Translations under genes and position numbers: made by a program
Origin: Paracoccus pantotrophus
GTDB lineage: Bacteria; Pseudomonadota; Alphaproteobacteria; Rhodobacterales; Rhodobacteraceae
Direction: 5' to 3'
DNA length: 64,000 nt
NCBI RefSeq assembly: GCF_008824185.1
Contig: NZ_CP044425.1
Coordinates: 124,001 to 188,000 of the forward strand
Notes under the pieces: generated by a model
What the model was told of the DNA's origin: nothing
Seen by the model: the letters and a program-made list of their open reading frames with translations, nothing else
Database searches by the model: none
In this document: positions 52,848 to 61,408 of the stretch, one piece after another
How positions within the stretch are numbered: the stretch's first letter is position 1
Layout: every line of letters starts with the position of its first letter

Positions 52848-53456
52848 TCACGGCGCGGTGTGATCGAGGACGGCGCGCATCAGGCCGCGCAATTCCGCAT
52901 CCGGCTCCACCGGTTCCGCCTTGGCCAGCGCCTCGGCCAGCACCGGCCATCCCAGCACGCGAACCGCATAGGTCGCGGCCTTCCTGTGCCCGGCCAGCGG
53001 CGAGGCGAAGGCCCGGACAAAGGCATCGGCGACCCGCTGGTCATAGTCCTGCCCCACGGCCGCCAGGGCCACCCGGACCAGTTGCCGCTCGCTGTCGTCA
53101 TGGGCCAGCAGGGCAAGATGCTGGTCCAGCGTCCCATAGGCCGCGGTGGCGTCGAAGGCTTGCAGGATCGCGGCGGCGGCCTCGGGGTCGCTGGCCTGGG
53201 CATCGACATGGGCGATGCGGTTGGTCCGGTCGAGCGTGAGCGTCACCAGGAGGTCGGGGTCATGGGACTCCATCCAGCGGATCGCGCCCGCGGAATCCCC
53301 CGCCATGTCCGGCACCGTGAAAAGGTCCAGCGGCGTTTCCGCCTTCAGCAGCCGGATCGCCTCGAACGCCCCTTGCCTGACCTTGCCGAGGTCGTCCTCC
53401 AGCGCGACATATCTGCCGAAGGCAAGCAGGTCGTCGTCGTTCTGGCTGCGGGTCAT
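52848..53456 (-). CDS. Hypothetical protein translationally coupled to the DUF4157 protein
   Basis: This encodes 202 residues, mildly acidic, probably all-helical with HEAT-like helix pairs (LGKVRQGAFEAIRLLKAETP, DDSERQLVRVALAAVGQDYD, ADAFVRAFASPLAGHRKAAT). No signal peptide or membrane span. Its ATG overlaps the stop of the 1469-residue gene (ATGA at 53453-53456), so the two are made together. Position suggests an immunity protein, chaperone or loading adaptor for that cargo; I cannot identify a family. Confidence 0.6.
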   Translation of the reverse strand: MTRSQNDDDLLAFGRYVALEDDLGKVRQGAFEAIRLLKAETPLDLFTVPDMAGDSAGAIRWMESHDPDLLVTLTLDRTNRIAHVDAQASDPEAAAAILQAFDATAAYGTLDQHLALLAHDDSERQLVRVALAAVGQDYDQRVADAFVRAFASPLAGHRKAATYAVRVLGWPVLAEALAKAEPVEPDAELRGLMRAVLDHTAP

Positions 53457-56400
53457 GGGTAACGGCTCCTCAGGAATGCGACCATGCCGACGATGAGCTG
53501 CTGCGCCGCGGCCGCCTGCTCGGCCGGGGTCGAGGCACGGCGGCCCGCGCGGCTGACATTCGATAATGCCCATGAACGGAACGCCTGGGCAAGATCGCGC
53601 AGGGCCTGGTCCTCGCCCAGCACCGTCATGGCGCCGGTCTGCTGCCGAAGCACCCGGTCCAGAAGCTTGAAGATGTTGCCGGTGCGCCGGTGGCGGGCCT
53701 GGCGGGCCTCCGCGATCTGGCCGCGGGTGAAGCTGCCGCTGTCCTGACGGCCGCGAAAGTCCTGGTCGGCGGCGACCGAGGCGCCGCGTGGCGCCATCGG
53801 CGCATATTCGCCGCGCGCGGCCTCAAGCCGCGGGTTGATCATGCCGCGTTCCTCCAGCGAGCGGCCGGTGGCGCGCGCCGCAAGCTGGCCCGGCGCGCGA
53901 ATGGGTTCCACCACGTTGCGCAACTGGTCCGGATCCGGGCTGTCGAGATGTTCGGCCCGGAATCCCTCATAGGCGGGTGCATTCGCCTGGAACAGCATCG
54001 AGGAGCGCCGCACGTCGCGGATATAGGCAGGCCGGCTGCCGGGCATGCTGATCGAGGTGTGGAACGGCCCCGAGAACCTGCCGAACCTTGCGCGGCCGAG
54101 CGGCAGGGGCAACTGGCCCGGCGCGGACAGGAACCGGCGTCCGGCAAAGACGACATCGGCTTCGTTCAGGCCCGCGCCCACCGTGACCTGGCGGCCCTCG
54201 CGCATCTGCCGCTCAAGCTCGGCCGATTGGGTGCGAACGGCGGGGTTCGAGGCCCGCTCCTGCTCGAACAGCCGTTCGGCCTCGATCAGGATCGGCTCCA
54301 GCGCCCGGCCGATGCGGGCCGGGCTGAGCTGCGCGATGCGCCCCGCCGGCGAGGAGGGGTTGATCCGGGCGACGATGGAATCGCCCTGCCGCTCCAGCGA
54401 GGTCAGGCGATAGCGCAGCCGCCAAAAGGTCAGCCGCGCGCCAAGGCCCAGGCGCGAGACGCCGCGCCGCGCCAGCTGCTGGACCTGGGGCTGGATCGCC
54501 CGCACCGCCCGGTCCAGCCGTTCGCGCTGGCGGCGCTCCTCCTCCTGGCGGCGGCGGCGCCGGCGGTCGGCATCGCTTTCGGAACGCTCGCGCCGGCGGT
54601 CGCGGCCGCGATCCCGTTCGCGCCGGCGGCGGTCTGCGGCGCGGCGGTCGCGGCGGGCCTGGTCGCGGGCGCGGCGGCGGGCATCCGCGCTGCCGCCGCG
54701 GTCGTCCCCGTCGTCGCGCCGCCGCCCGCGCCCGCCCGCGCGCCGGTCGCCGCTGCGCCGCCGCCGGCGCTCCATGAATTGCCGGAAACGCTGCTGGATG
54801 CGGGCGACGATGCGGCCGAAGGGCCGCGCGATGGCCCCCAGCAGGCGGCGGATCAGCGCGTCGACGCCGAGGAAGGTCAGCACCATGTCCACCGCCGCCA
54901 CGATGCCATGCGCCAGGGCGCGCGCGAAGGCCGCCGCGCCATTGCCGGGCGCCGCCACCTGCATGACGAATTCCAGAAAGGCGCGGGCGGCAGAGAACAG
55001 CGACTGCACCAGCGACCAGGCCGCGCGGATCGCGTCGATCACCGCCATGATTGCGCCCGCGCCGGGGATCAGCTTCAGCGCAAGCTGGGTCGCCAGCCAG
55101 GTCATCGCCGCGACCGCCATGGCAGGCATCAGCAGGGGCAGGCTTTCGGTGATCAGGCCGATCATGCTGGTCGCCAGCACGGTCAGCATCTCGACCCAGT
55201 TCGGCGGCAGGTTCATCAGCAGTTGCAGGCCGGGAACCTTGTTGAAGAACCATTCCTTGAAGGCTTCCTTCAGCGAATCCCACAGGTGGTTCTTGACGCC
55301 TTCCTGCGCCTGCGACCCGGCCGCCGACAGGAACGCGCCGATCCCCATCCGCGTCACCCGCGCCATCAGCGCCATGAATTCGCCAAGCGCATCGGCCAGC
55401 GCCTTGATCGCCGCGGCGATACGGTCGACCAGGCCCGCGTTCTCGGCCTGGATCTCGGCCAGCTTCGCGTCCATCTCGCGGATGGCGCGCTCGCGCTCGC
55501 GGTCCAGCGCGGCAAGGGCGGCGCGCTGGGTCGCCTCGATGCGGGCCTCCATCGCCTGGAACTGCGCCTGCGTCCGGGTCAGCGCCGCCTGCGCCTCGGC
55601 GTCCAGGTTGCCCTTGTTGGCCTCGACCAGCCGGTCGATGGCGGCCTTCGCCTCGGCCAGGATGGCCTTGCATTCGTCGATGGTGCGCTGGATGCTGCCG
55701 CGGATCTCGTTCAGCAGCGCGTCGATATCGGCGATATACTGGTTGCGGTGGCTCTCGTAGAGCGCCTTGACCTCGGGCAGGCTGTTGATCGACAGCAGCC
55801 AGTCCCGCGCGCGGTTGTAAAGCCCCTTGGCGCCGGCATAGCGCCGCGCCTTGAAGGCCTCCAGATCGGCCCGGACGCCCGAGGCAAAGGCCTCCAGCCG
55901 CTGGCCCTGGCGGTCGCGAAAACTCTGCACCGCTTCGCTTTCCAGCGAGCCCAGCTTTTCGTTCACCTGCCCCTCGGCGGTGGCATAGGTGGCGTTGATC
56001 TGTTCGGCCAGGCTGCGCGCGCCGCCTTCCTCGCCCGAGCGGGTGCCGGTCTGTTCGCCGCTGACCGCCTCTTGTGCCGCGTCTCGCCCGGCCTCCATCC
56101 CGCCGACGCTTTCTGCCTCGGTCGCGGCCAGCCCCGCCGCGGCCTCTTGCGTGGCGGCGGTCTCGGTCGCGCGGGCCTCGGTCGCGGCGCCGGCCACGTT
56201 TTCGTTCAGCTCGTCCTTGTCGTCACCGATGGCGCGCAGCGGGCCTTCCTCGGCCTTGGCCAGGGTCGCGTCGTCCACGTCGTGCTCGGCCAGCGCCTCG
56301 TCGGCGGCTTCGCGGAACTCGCTGGCGTCCAGCGATTCCTCGGGCACCGCGGGGGGTGCCGCCCCGGTCAGGTTCGGCGCCGCCGTGGCCGGGGCGGCGA

Positions 56401-57862
56401 CGGGCGCGGGCTGGGGCACGGCCGGGGGCGGGGCGGCGCCCGCAGGCGGGTTGCGCACCGCCGACATCGAGGACTGGACCGGCGCCGCCTGCTGGCCGGC
56501 CTCGGCGGCGACCTGCCGGCTGATCTGCTGGCGCGTGCCCGCCCCGCCCGGCCCGGCGAAATTGTCCAGCTCTTCGATGGTCGAGGGCGCGGCCGAGGCC
56601 AGCGCCGCCCCCGCCCTTTGCTGCGCCGCCGCCGCATCGGGGGCGGGGATCTCGGCCTGGGCAAGGCTGCCTGCCTGCTGGCTTTGGCCATCGGCCTCGG
56701 CCGCATTCGGCGCGGGCTCGGCCGCGGCCCGCGCGGCGCCGATCCGGGCATGTGCGCCCTCGTTCACCTGCAGGGCGTCGGCGCGTTCGGAAAGCCGCTC
56801 GCGCGCCGCTTCTGCCGCCGCCTCGCCGCGGTCGCCGAGGTTCTGGCCGAAACGCTTCGCCGCGCCCCCGCCACCTCCGCCCCCGCCTTTGGCGCGGGCG
56901 CCGCCCTTGTCCTTGGCAGCCGCGGCCTTGCCCTTCTCATCCCTTGTCCTGCGGCGATCCGGGCCCTCCTTGTCCTTTTTCCTCTGCGGGGCGCGGTCCG
57001 GCGCGGCCTCGGCCGCCCCGGCGGGGGCGCCGGCGATGGCGACCGAGGGCGCGGGCTTCGCCTCGGCCGCGTTCTCGCCGCGCGCGGTCTGCGAATCGTC
57101 GGGGGCCTTGCTGGCGGGCGCGGTCGCCCCCGGCCGGCCGCCGGACCTGGTCAGGCCCGAAACCCGCCCGCCCGCGGCCGAGACCTGCGAGGTCATCATC
57201 GGCGTCAGCACCGGCCCCGCCCCCGGCGCGACCGCGCCCGGCCGGGCCGGGGCCTGCGACAGCGCGGGCGAGGCGGCAAAGGGCGCGGCCCCCGCCAGGG
57301 CGCGGCGCATGATCCGGCCGCGCAGCGACTGCCCCGCCGCGCCGACCTGCGCGCGGCCGCCGGCCAGCACCGTCGCGGCGGCCGCGTCGGCGGCGGTTTC
57401 GGCCGCGTCTCCGGGATTCGAGACCAGCGATTTCGCCTGCACCGCGCCGCCGCCGCCGGAACGGCGCTGCTGCACGACATGGGCCAGCTCATGCGCGATC
57501 AGGCGATCGCCCGCCGCCGAGCCCGGCCGATAGCGGCCCGGCGCAAAGGCGATGTCGCTGCCCGAGGTCAGCGCCTCGGCCCGCGCCCGTCCGGTCGCCA
57601 TCGCCGCCGCCCCGCCGGTATGGATGCGCACGTCGGAAAACGAGGTGCCGAAACCCGTTTCCATCCGGGCCCGCAGGCTGGCAGGCAGCGCCGCGCCGCC
57701 GACGAGGCTGCGCTGCAGCAGGTTCAGCGGCTGCGGGGCGCTGTCACGGCTGGCCGAGGTCGAGACGGGGGCCGAAACCGAGACGGGGGCCGGGGCAGGG
57801 GCCGCCGGGCTGCGCGAAGCGTCGGCCGAACGGGTCGAAACGGGGCCGGTCCTGGCCTTCAT
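53453..57862 (-). CDS. DUF4157 (eCIS core domain) cargo-like protein, 1469 residues
   Basis: Residues about 60-132 form a DUF4157 domain: LPASLRARMETGFGTSFSDV, then RPGSAAGDRLIAHELAHVVQ with the HELAH metalloprotease-like motif at 124-128. A Pro/Ala-rich, probably disordered region follows to ~560, then long coiled coils (~600-880), a hydrophobic bundle (~885-960; TESLPLLMPAMAVAAMTWLA) able to enter membranes, an extremely Arg-rich stretch (~1025-1100), and a unique C-terminal domain with VTVGAGLNEADVVFAGRRFL. DUF4157 marks cargo and accessory proteins of extracellular contractile injection systems. Start ATG at 57862 has GGAGG upstream. Confidence 0.85.
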   Translation of the reverse strand: MKARTGPVSTRSADASRSPAAPAPAPVSVSAPVSTSASRDSAPQPLNLLQRSLVGGAALPASLRARMETGFGTSFSDVRIHTGGAAAMATGRARAEALTSGSDIAFAPGRYRPGSAAGDRLIAHELAHVVQQRRSGGGGAVQAKSLVSNPGDAAETAADAAAATVLAGGRAQVGAAGQSLRGRIMRRALAGAAPFAASPALSQAPARPGAVAPGAGPVLTPMMTSQVSAAGGRVSGLTRSGGRPGATAPASKAPDDSQTARGENAAEAKPAPSVAIAGAPAGAAEAAPDRAPQRKKDKEGPDRRRTRDEKGKAAAAKDKGGARAKGGGGGGGGAAKRFGQNLGDRGEAAAEAARERLSERADALQVNEGAHARIGAARAAAEPAPNAAEADGQSQQAGSLAQAEIPAPDAAAAQQRAGAALASAAPSTIEELDNFAGPGGAGTRQQISRQVAAEAGQQAAPVQSSMSAVRNPPAGAAPPPAVPQPAPVAAPATAAPNLTGAAPPAVPEESLDASEFREAADEALAEHDVDDATLAKAEEGPLRAIGDDKDELNENVAGAATEARATETAATQEAAAGLAATEAESVGGMEAGRDAAQEAVSGEQTGTRSGEEGGARSLAEQINATYATAEGQVNEKLGSLESEAVQSFRDRQGQRLEAFASGVRADLEAFKARRYAGAKGLYNRARDWLLSINSLPEVKALYESHRNQYIADIDALLNEIRGSIQRTIDECKAILAEAKAAIDRLVEANKGNLDAEAQAALTRTQAQFQAMEARIEATQRAALAALDRERERAIREMDAKLAEIQAENAGLVDRIAAAIKALADALGEFMALMARVTRMGIGAFLSAAGSQAQEGVKNHLWDSLKEAFKEWFFNKVPGLQLLMNLPPNWVEMLTVLATSMIGLITESLPLLMPAMAVAAMTWLATQLALKLIPGAGAIMAVIDAIRAAWSLVQSLFSAARAFLEFVMQVAAPGNGAAAFARALAHGIVAAVDMVLTFLGVDALIRRLLGAIARPFGRIVARIQQRFRQFMERRRRRSGDRRAGGRGRRRDDGDDRGGSADARRRARDQARRDRRAADRRRRERDRGRDRRRERSESDADRRRRRRQEEERRQRERLDRAVRAIQPQVQQLARRGVSRLGLGARLTFWRLRYRLTSLERQGDSIVARINPSSPAGRIAQLSPARIGRALEPILIEAERLFEQERASNPAVRTQSAELERQMREGRQVTVGAGLNEADVVFAGRRFLSAPGQLPLPLGRARFGRFSGPFHTSISMPGSRPAYIRDVRRSSMLFQANAPAYEGFRAEHLDSPDPDQLRNVVEPIRAPGQLAARATGRSLEERGMINPRLEAARGEYAPMAPRGASVAADQDFRGRQDSGSFTRGQIAEARQARHRRTGNIFKLLDRVLRQQTGAMTVLGEDQALRDLAQAFRSWALSNVSRAGRRASTPAEQAAAAQQLIVGMVAFLRSRYP

Positions 57863-58046
57863 CCTGGGCCTCCCGCCTTGCGGGGCGCGCCGGAAAAAGG
57901 AAGTGGACCAGGCCGCAGCACGATCCACTTCCAGGGACTTGAACCCTTCGGCATCCGCCGACCAGTCGACTCGAACGCGATGTCCCGGTTCGAGATCCCC
58001 TTCAGCCTAGCATTTCCGCGGGTCCGCACCAAAGCAATTCTCCGTT

Positions 58047-61000
58047 TCAGGGCAGGGTCGCGGGCAGGCTGGGACTGCCCATCCCCGAATAGGCGTTGTC
58101 GGCGAAGGCGCCGATGAAGACGTCGGGGCGGCCCCAGCTCGGCTCGTCATTGCCAAGGCTGACCCAGCGGATCCCGACCGAGGGACCGTGGCAGAAATTG
58201 CCCCTGACCTCGACCAGCGGCCCGAACCAGCCCCACAAGCGGATGCCGTCGCAATCCAGCCCGATCGGCTGCTCGCCATCCGCCAGCGGCACATAGCCGG
58301 CGTCGATGGCCTGGTTGCCGTTGATCCGCGCCGACAGGGTGCTGCCGATCCAGATGCCGCCGCGCTGGCGGGCTTGCCAGGGCAGGCGCAGGTCGATGCG
58401 GTTGTCCTGCACCTCGACCGAGCGCAGGAAGATGAAATTGGACCGCGACCGGCCCGACGAGCCGGCGATGCGGACCCCCTGGGCAAAGCCCGAAACCTGG
58501 TTGCCGCGGATACGCGCGCTCTGGCCCGGCAGCGCCAGCAGTGCGGCGACCGGGCGGACCAGCGCCTTGCCGCGGGCCGGCCCGCGCGAGGCGGCGACGG
58601 TGATGCCGGTGCGCCCGTGCGCCACGCCGTTCGTGGCGCTCAGCCCGTCACGCAGGGGCTGGAACAGCGGCCCCATCCCGGCCGGGATGGTCGCCGAAGA
58701 GCCCAGGCCGAAGACCGCGCGCGCCAGGTCGCGGCGAAAGTCGCGCAGGAAATCGTCCATGATCTCGGGCGGGTGGCTGGCGCCGCCGGGGGGCTGGTTG
58801 GTTTCCGCGATCCGCTCCCACAGCTCGCTGCCCAGCGTGGCATGGGTGGAGAAGCTCAGCGTGTCGCGGCCCCACATGCCGTTCGCCATGGCGATGCCGT
58901 GCCGTGCCACCACGGGCGGACCCGGCGGCGGGGCAAAGGCGAAGACCGGCCCGCCGACGAAGTCGAAGCCGCCGTCGCCGTCATGCAGGGTGATGCGGTC
59001 CAGCAGCACCTCTCCGACCGCGCGCAGGGTCTCGCCGCCGGCAGCGAGTTCGGCGGCAAGGTTCAGGGGATCGGGGCGGATGGCGATGACGTTGTCCTCG
59101 ATCTCGGCATGGCCGGGGTCGGCGGCGGTGACGCCGCTGTCGAACATCCCCAGGCTCAGCGTGCAGCGGCGCATGGCGAAGCGGCGGGTCGGGCGGTCCG
59201 CGCCCGACACCTGCCGGATGGCCGCGGGGCCGGGTGCGGCAAGGCCGGCGGCGGTGACGCGGACCTGGTCCAGCCGCACCTCGCCGCAATCGACGAAGTC
59301 GATCACCGCGCCGTCGCCCGCCGCCAGGGCCTCGGCCGCGAAGTCGCGCAGGTCGACCGAGCGGCAACGCTCGAAGCGGATGATGCGCCGCAGGTCGCCG
59401 CGCAGGATCGTGCCCGGCCCGATGCCGCCGACGATCAGGTCGCCCTTGTCGGCGACGACGATGGTCGCGGCCAGGTCGCGCACCCCGGCATTCAGGCAGA
59501 TGCGGGCATTGCCGTCGGCAGGGATCGTGTCGATCACCGCCTGGACCGAGGCCCCGGGCGGCACCGCGATTTCACCGCAGCCGTCCGACAGGCGCAGGAA
59601 CAGTTCGTCCAGCGCCTCTTGCACGGTATCGGCCTCGGTGCCGACGCGGGCGCCGTCGTAGCCGGTGAAATCGGCCTCTTGCCGGCACAGCTTGCGGCTG
59701 CGCAAATCCAGCCATGCGTGCAGGATCATCGGCGTCGCCGCCGCGCCGCGCTCCAGCAGCGCCAGCGGCGCGAATTGCCGCTCGGGGCCGTGGGCGGTGG
59801 TGACGGCGGGGCCGTTGGCCTGGGGCGCCAGCGCGCGGGCCTCGGCCTGCCACCAGTCGCCGGGCTCGAAGGCGCCATCGACCTCGGCGATCAGCCCGTG
59901 TTCCAGCGTCAGCGTGGCTGCGCCGGTGCCGGGCCGTTCCAGCAGGCCAGACCACAGCCGCAGCTTGAGCCCCTCGGTCCCCAGGGGCGCGGGGTCGAAG
60001 GGCGGCGCCGGGGTTTCGGTCAGCGGATCGAGCAGCCGGAACTCGCGCAGCGAGCCGGCGACGACATCGCCGCCGTCCAGCCGGAACAGCATCCCCTGCA
60101 TCCGGCGCGGTCGCAGGAAGCCCGCGGCATTCACCGCGCCGGGGGCGGCGTCGCCGCGCTCGACCGCCTCCGAGGTCAGCTCGACCAGGTCGCCCGTGCG
60201 CAAGGGATCGTTCGCGCCGACGCGGACATGGGTGACGGCCGCGCCCGGCGGCTGGTCGGGCATCAGGGCACAGGGCCACAGCCCCGCCGCATTGTCGCGC
60301 GACCACTTGAACCGCGTGACCGCGCCGGCGCCGGTCGTGACCTCGTGCACGACCAGCCGATACAGCCGGTTCTCGGTGCCGCTGTAGCCGCCCGGCACCG
60401 GCAGGTCGCAGGGATCGGCGGCGGCGGTGCCCGCGCTGGTGCCAAAGGCGACGCTGCCTGTGGGCAGGGCGACGCTGTCGAAGGCGGCGGCGATGGCCGC
60501 GGGCTCGGTCAGGCCGGCGACGGGGGCCAGCTTGACCTGCGCCACCACCTCGGACCGGCTGGTCGTCTCGCGCCCGGCACCAAGCGCCTGTTCGCGCAGG
60601 CCGGGATCCTCGACGGCGGTGACGACGCGCTCGGACAGTTCCAGATAGGCCGCGACCCGCGACCCCGGCGCCCCGGCCGAGGCGGCGCGCAACTGGTCCG
60701 CCGCGGGTCCGGTCAGGTCGGGCCAGGCGGCCTCGCGGGCATCGGCCAGCAACCCGCCGATCTGGAAGCCGCCCGCGCACCAATGCAGCACCGCCGAGGC
60801 GCCCGAGGGGGCCTCCGTTTCGATCAGCGCGACCCAGCAGGGCTGCGCGCCGGGGGCAAAGACGGCCTGCGCGCCGTTCAGCGTGACGGCAAAGGGGGCA
60901 TAGCTGCCGGTCGCCGGGACGTTGAGGACGCTGCCCGCGACCGTCACCGTCGCCGGTTGGTCGGCGCGCATCCAGACCCGGCAGGGCGTCGGCGCGGCCA

Positions 61001-61367
61001 AGGGGCTGCGCAGCGGAACGGTGACGGTTCCCGCCCCGCCGCCAAGCTGAAGCCCCGGCAGCCGGTCCAGGTACTTGCGCGAGAAGTCCCGCACTGCGCT
61101 GGCACCGCCCGCCGCCTGGGGCTGTTGCCCCAGCACCGGATCGAACATCGCCAGAAGCCGCCCCGGCGTGACGAAGAACCCCAGGTCGGTCGAGCCGCTT
61201 GCGCAGGCGACATGCGCCAGCCCCTGCCGGTCGATGCGGTCTCCGGCGTCCATCAGCGCATGCAGGTCGCTGTCGAGGATCGGCGCGCCCTGCCGCGGCA
61301 GCACGCGCCGATAGCTGCGTCCCCGCTTGGCGTCAGGCCGGTGTCCGCGCGAAAAATCCCCTTCCAT
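58047..61367 (-). CDS. DUF6519-type/beta-helix protein of a phage-tail-like locus
   Basis: This encodes 1106 residues. The N-terminus (MEGDFSRGHRPDAKRGRSYR, RVLPRQGAPILDSDLHALMD) resembles the DUF6519 pattern of proteins encoded in contractile injection loci. About residues 560-600 contain TEADTVQEALDELFLRLSDG, and the second half has the periodic Gly/Asn/Val pattern of right-handed beta-helices (DNVIAIRPDPLNLA, INGNQAIDAG). It may be a fibre or spike-like surface component. GGGAGGA precedes the ATG. It lies 42 bases downstream of the next gene. Confidence 0.7.
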   Translation of the reverse strand: MEGDFSRGHRPDAKRGRSYRRVLPRQGAPILDSDLHALMDAGDRIDRQGLAHVACASGSTDLGFFVTPGRLLAMFDPVLGQQPQAAGGASAVRDFSRKYLDRLPGLQLGGGAGTVTVPLRSPLAAPTPCRVWMRADQPATVTVAGSVLNVPATGSYAPFAVTLNGAQAVFAPGAQPCWVALIETEAPSGASAVLHWCAGGFQIGGLLADAREAAWPDLTGPAADQLRAASAGAPGSRVAAYLELSERVVTAVEDPGLREQALGAGRETTSRSEVVAQVKLAPVAGLTEPAAIAAAFDSVALPTGSVAFGTSAGTAAADPCDLPVPGGYSGTENRLYRLVVHEVTTGAGAVTRFKWSRDNAAGLWPCALMPDQPPGAAVTHVRVGANDPLRTGDLVELTSEAVERGDAAPGAVNAAGFLRPRRMQGMLFRLDGGDVVAGSLREFRLLDPLTETPAPPFDPAPLGTEGLKLRLWSGLLERPGTGAATLTLEHGLIAEVDGAFEPGDWWQAEARALAPQANGPAVTTAHGPERQFAPLALLERGAAATPMILHAWLDLRSRKLCRQEADFTGYDGARVGTEADTVQEALDELFLRLSDGCGEIAVPPGASVQAVIDTIPADGNARICLNAGVRDLAATIVVADKGDLIVGGIGPGTILRGDLRRIIRFERCRSVDLRDFAAEALAAGDGAVIDFVDCGEVRLDQVRVTAAGLAAPGPAAIRQVSGADRPTRRFAMRRCTLSLGMFDSGVTAADPGHAEIEDNVIAIRPDPLNLAAELAAGGETLRAVGEVLLDRITLHDGDGGFDFVGGPVFAFAPPPGPPVVARHGIAMANGMWGRDTLSFSTHATLGSELWERIAETNQPPGGASHPPEIMDDFLRDFRRDLARAVFGLGSSATIPAGMGPLFQPLRDGLSATNGVAHGRTGITVAASRGPARGKALVRPVAALLALPGQSARIRGNQVSGFAQGVRIAGSSGRSRSNFIFLRSVEVQDNRIDLRLPWQARQRGGIWIGSTLSARINGNQAIDAGYVPLADGEQPIGLDCDGIRLWGWFGPLVEVRGNFCHGPSVGIRWVSLGNDEPSWGRPDVFIGAFADNAYSGMGSPSLPATLP

Positions 61368-61408
61368 GGCCTGTCCTCCCTGTCGTTCCCGTCTGGCCGG
61401 GCCCCCTG

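Noticed and set aside
52848..53456. Assigning the 202-residue protein as a definite immunity protein
   Set aside because: No family match is visible; only position and overlap support it, so it is left as hypothetical.
53690..58117. A 1475-codon plus-strand open frame opposite the DUF4157 gene
   Set aside because: Arg/Gly/Ala-rich shadow translation; the minus-strand frame has DUF4157, coiled coils and a good ribosome-binding site.
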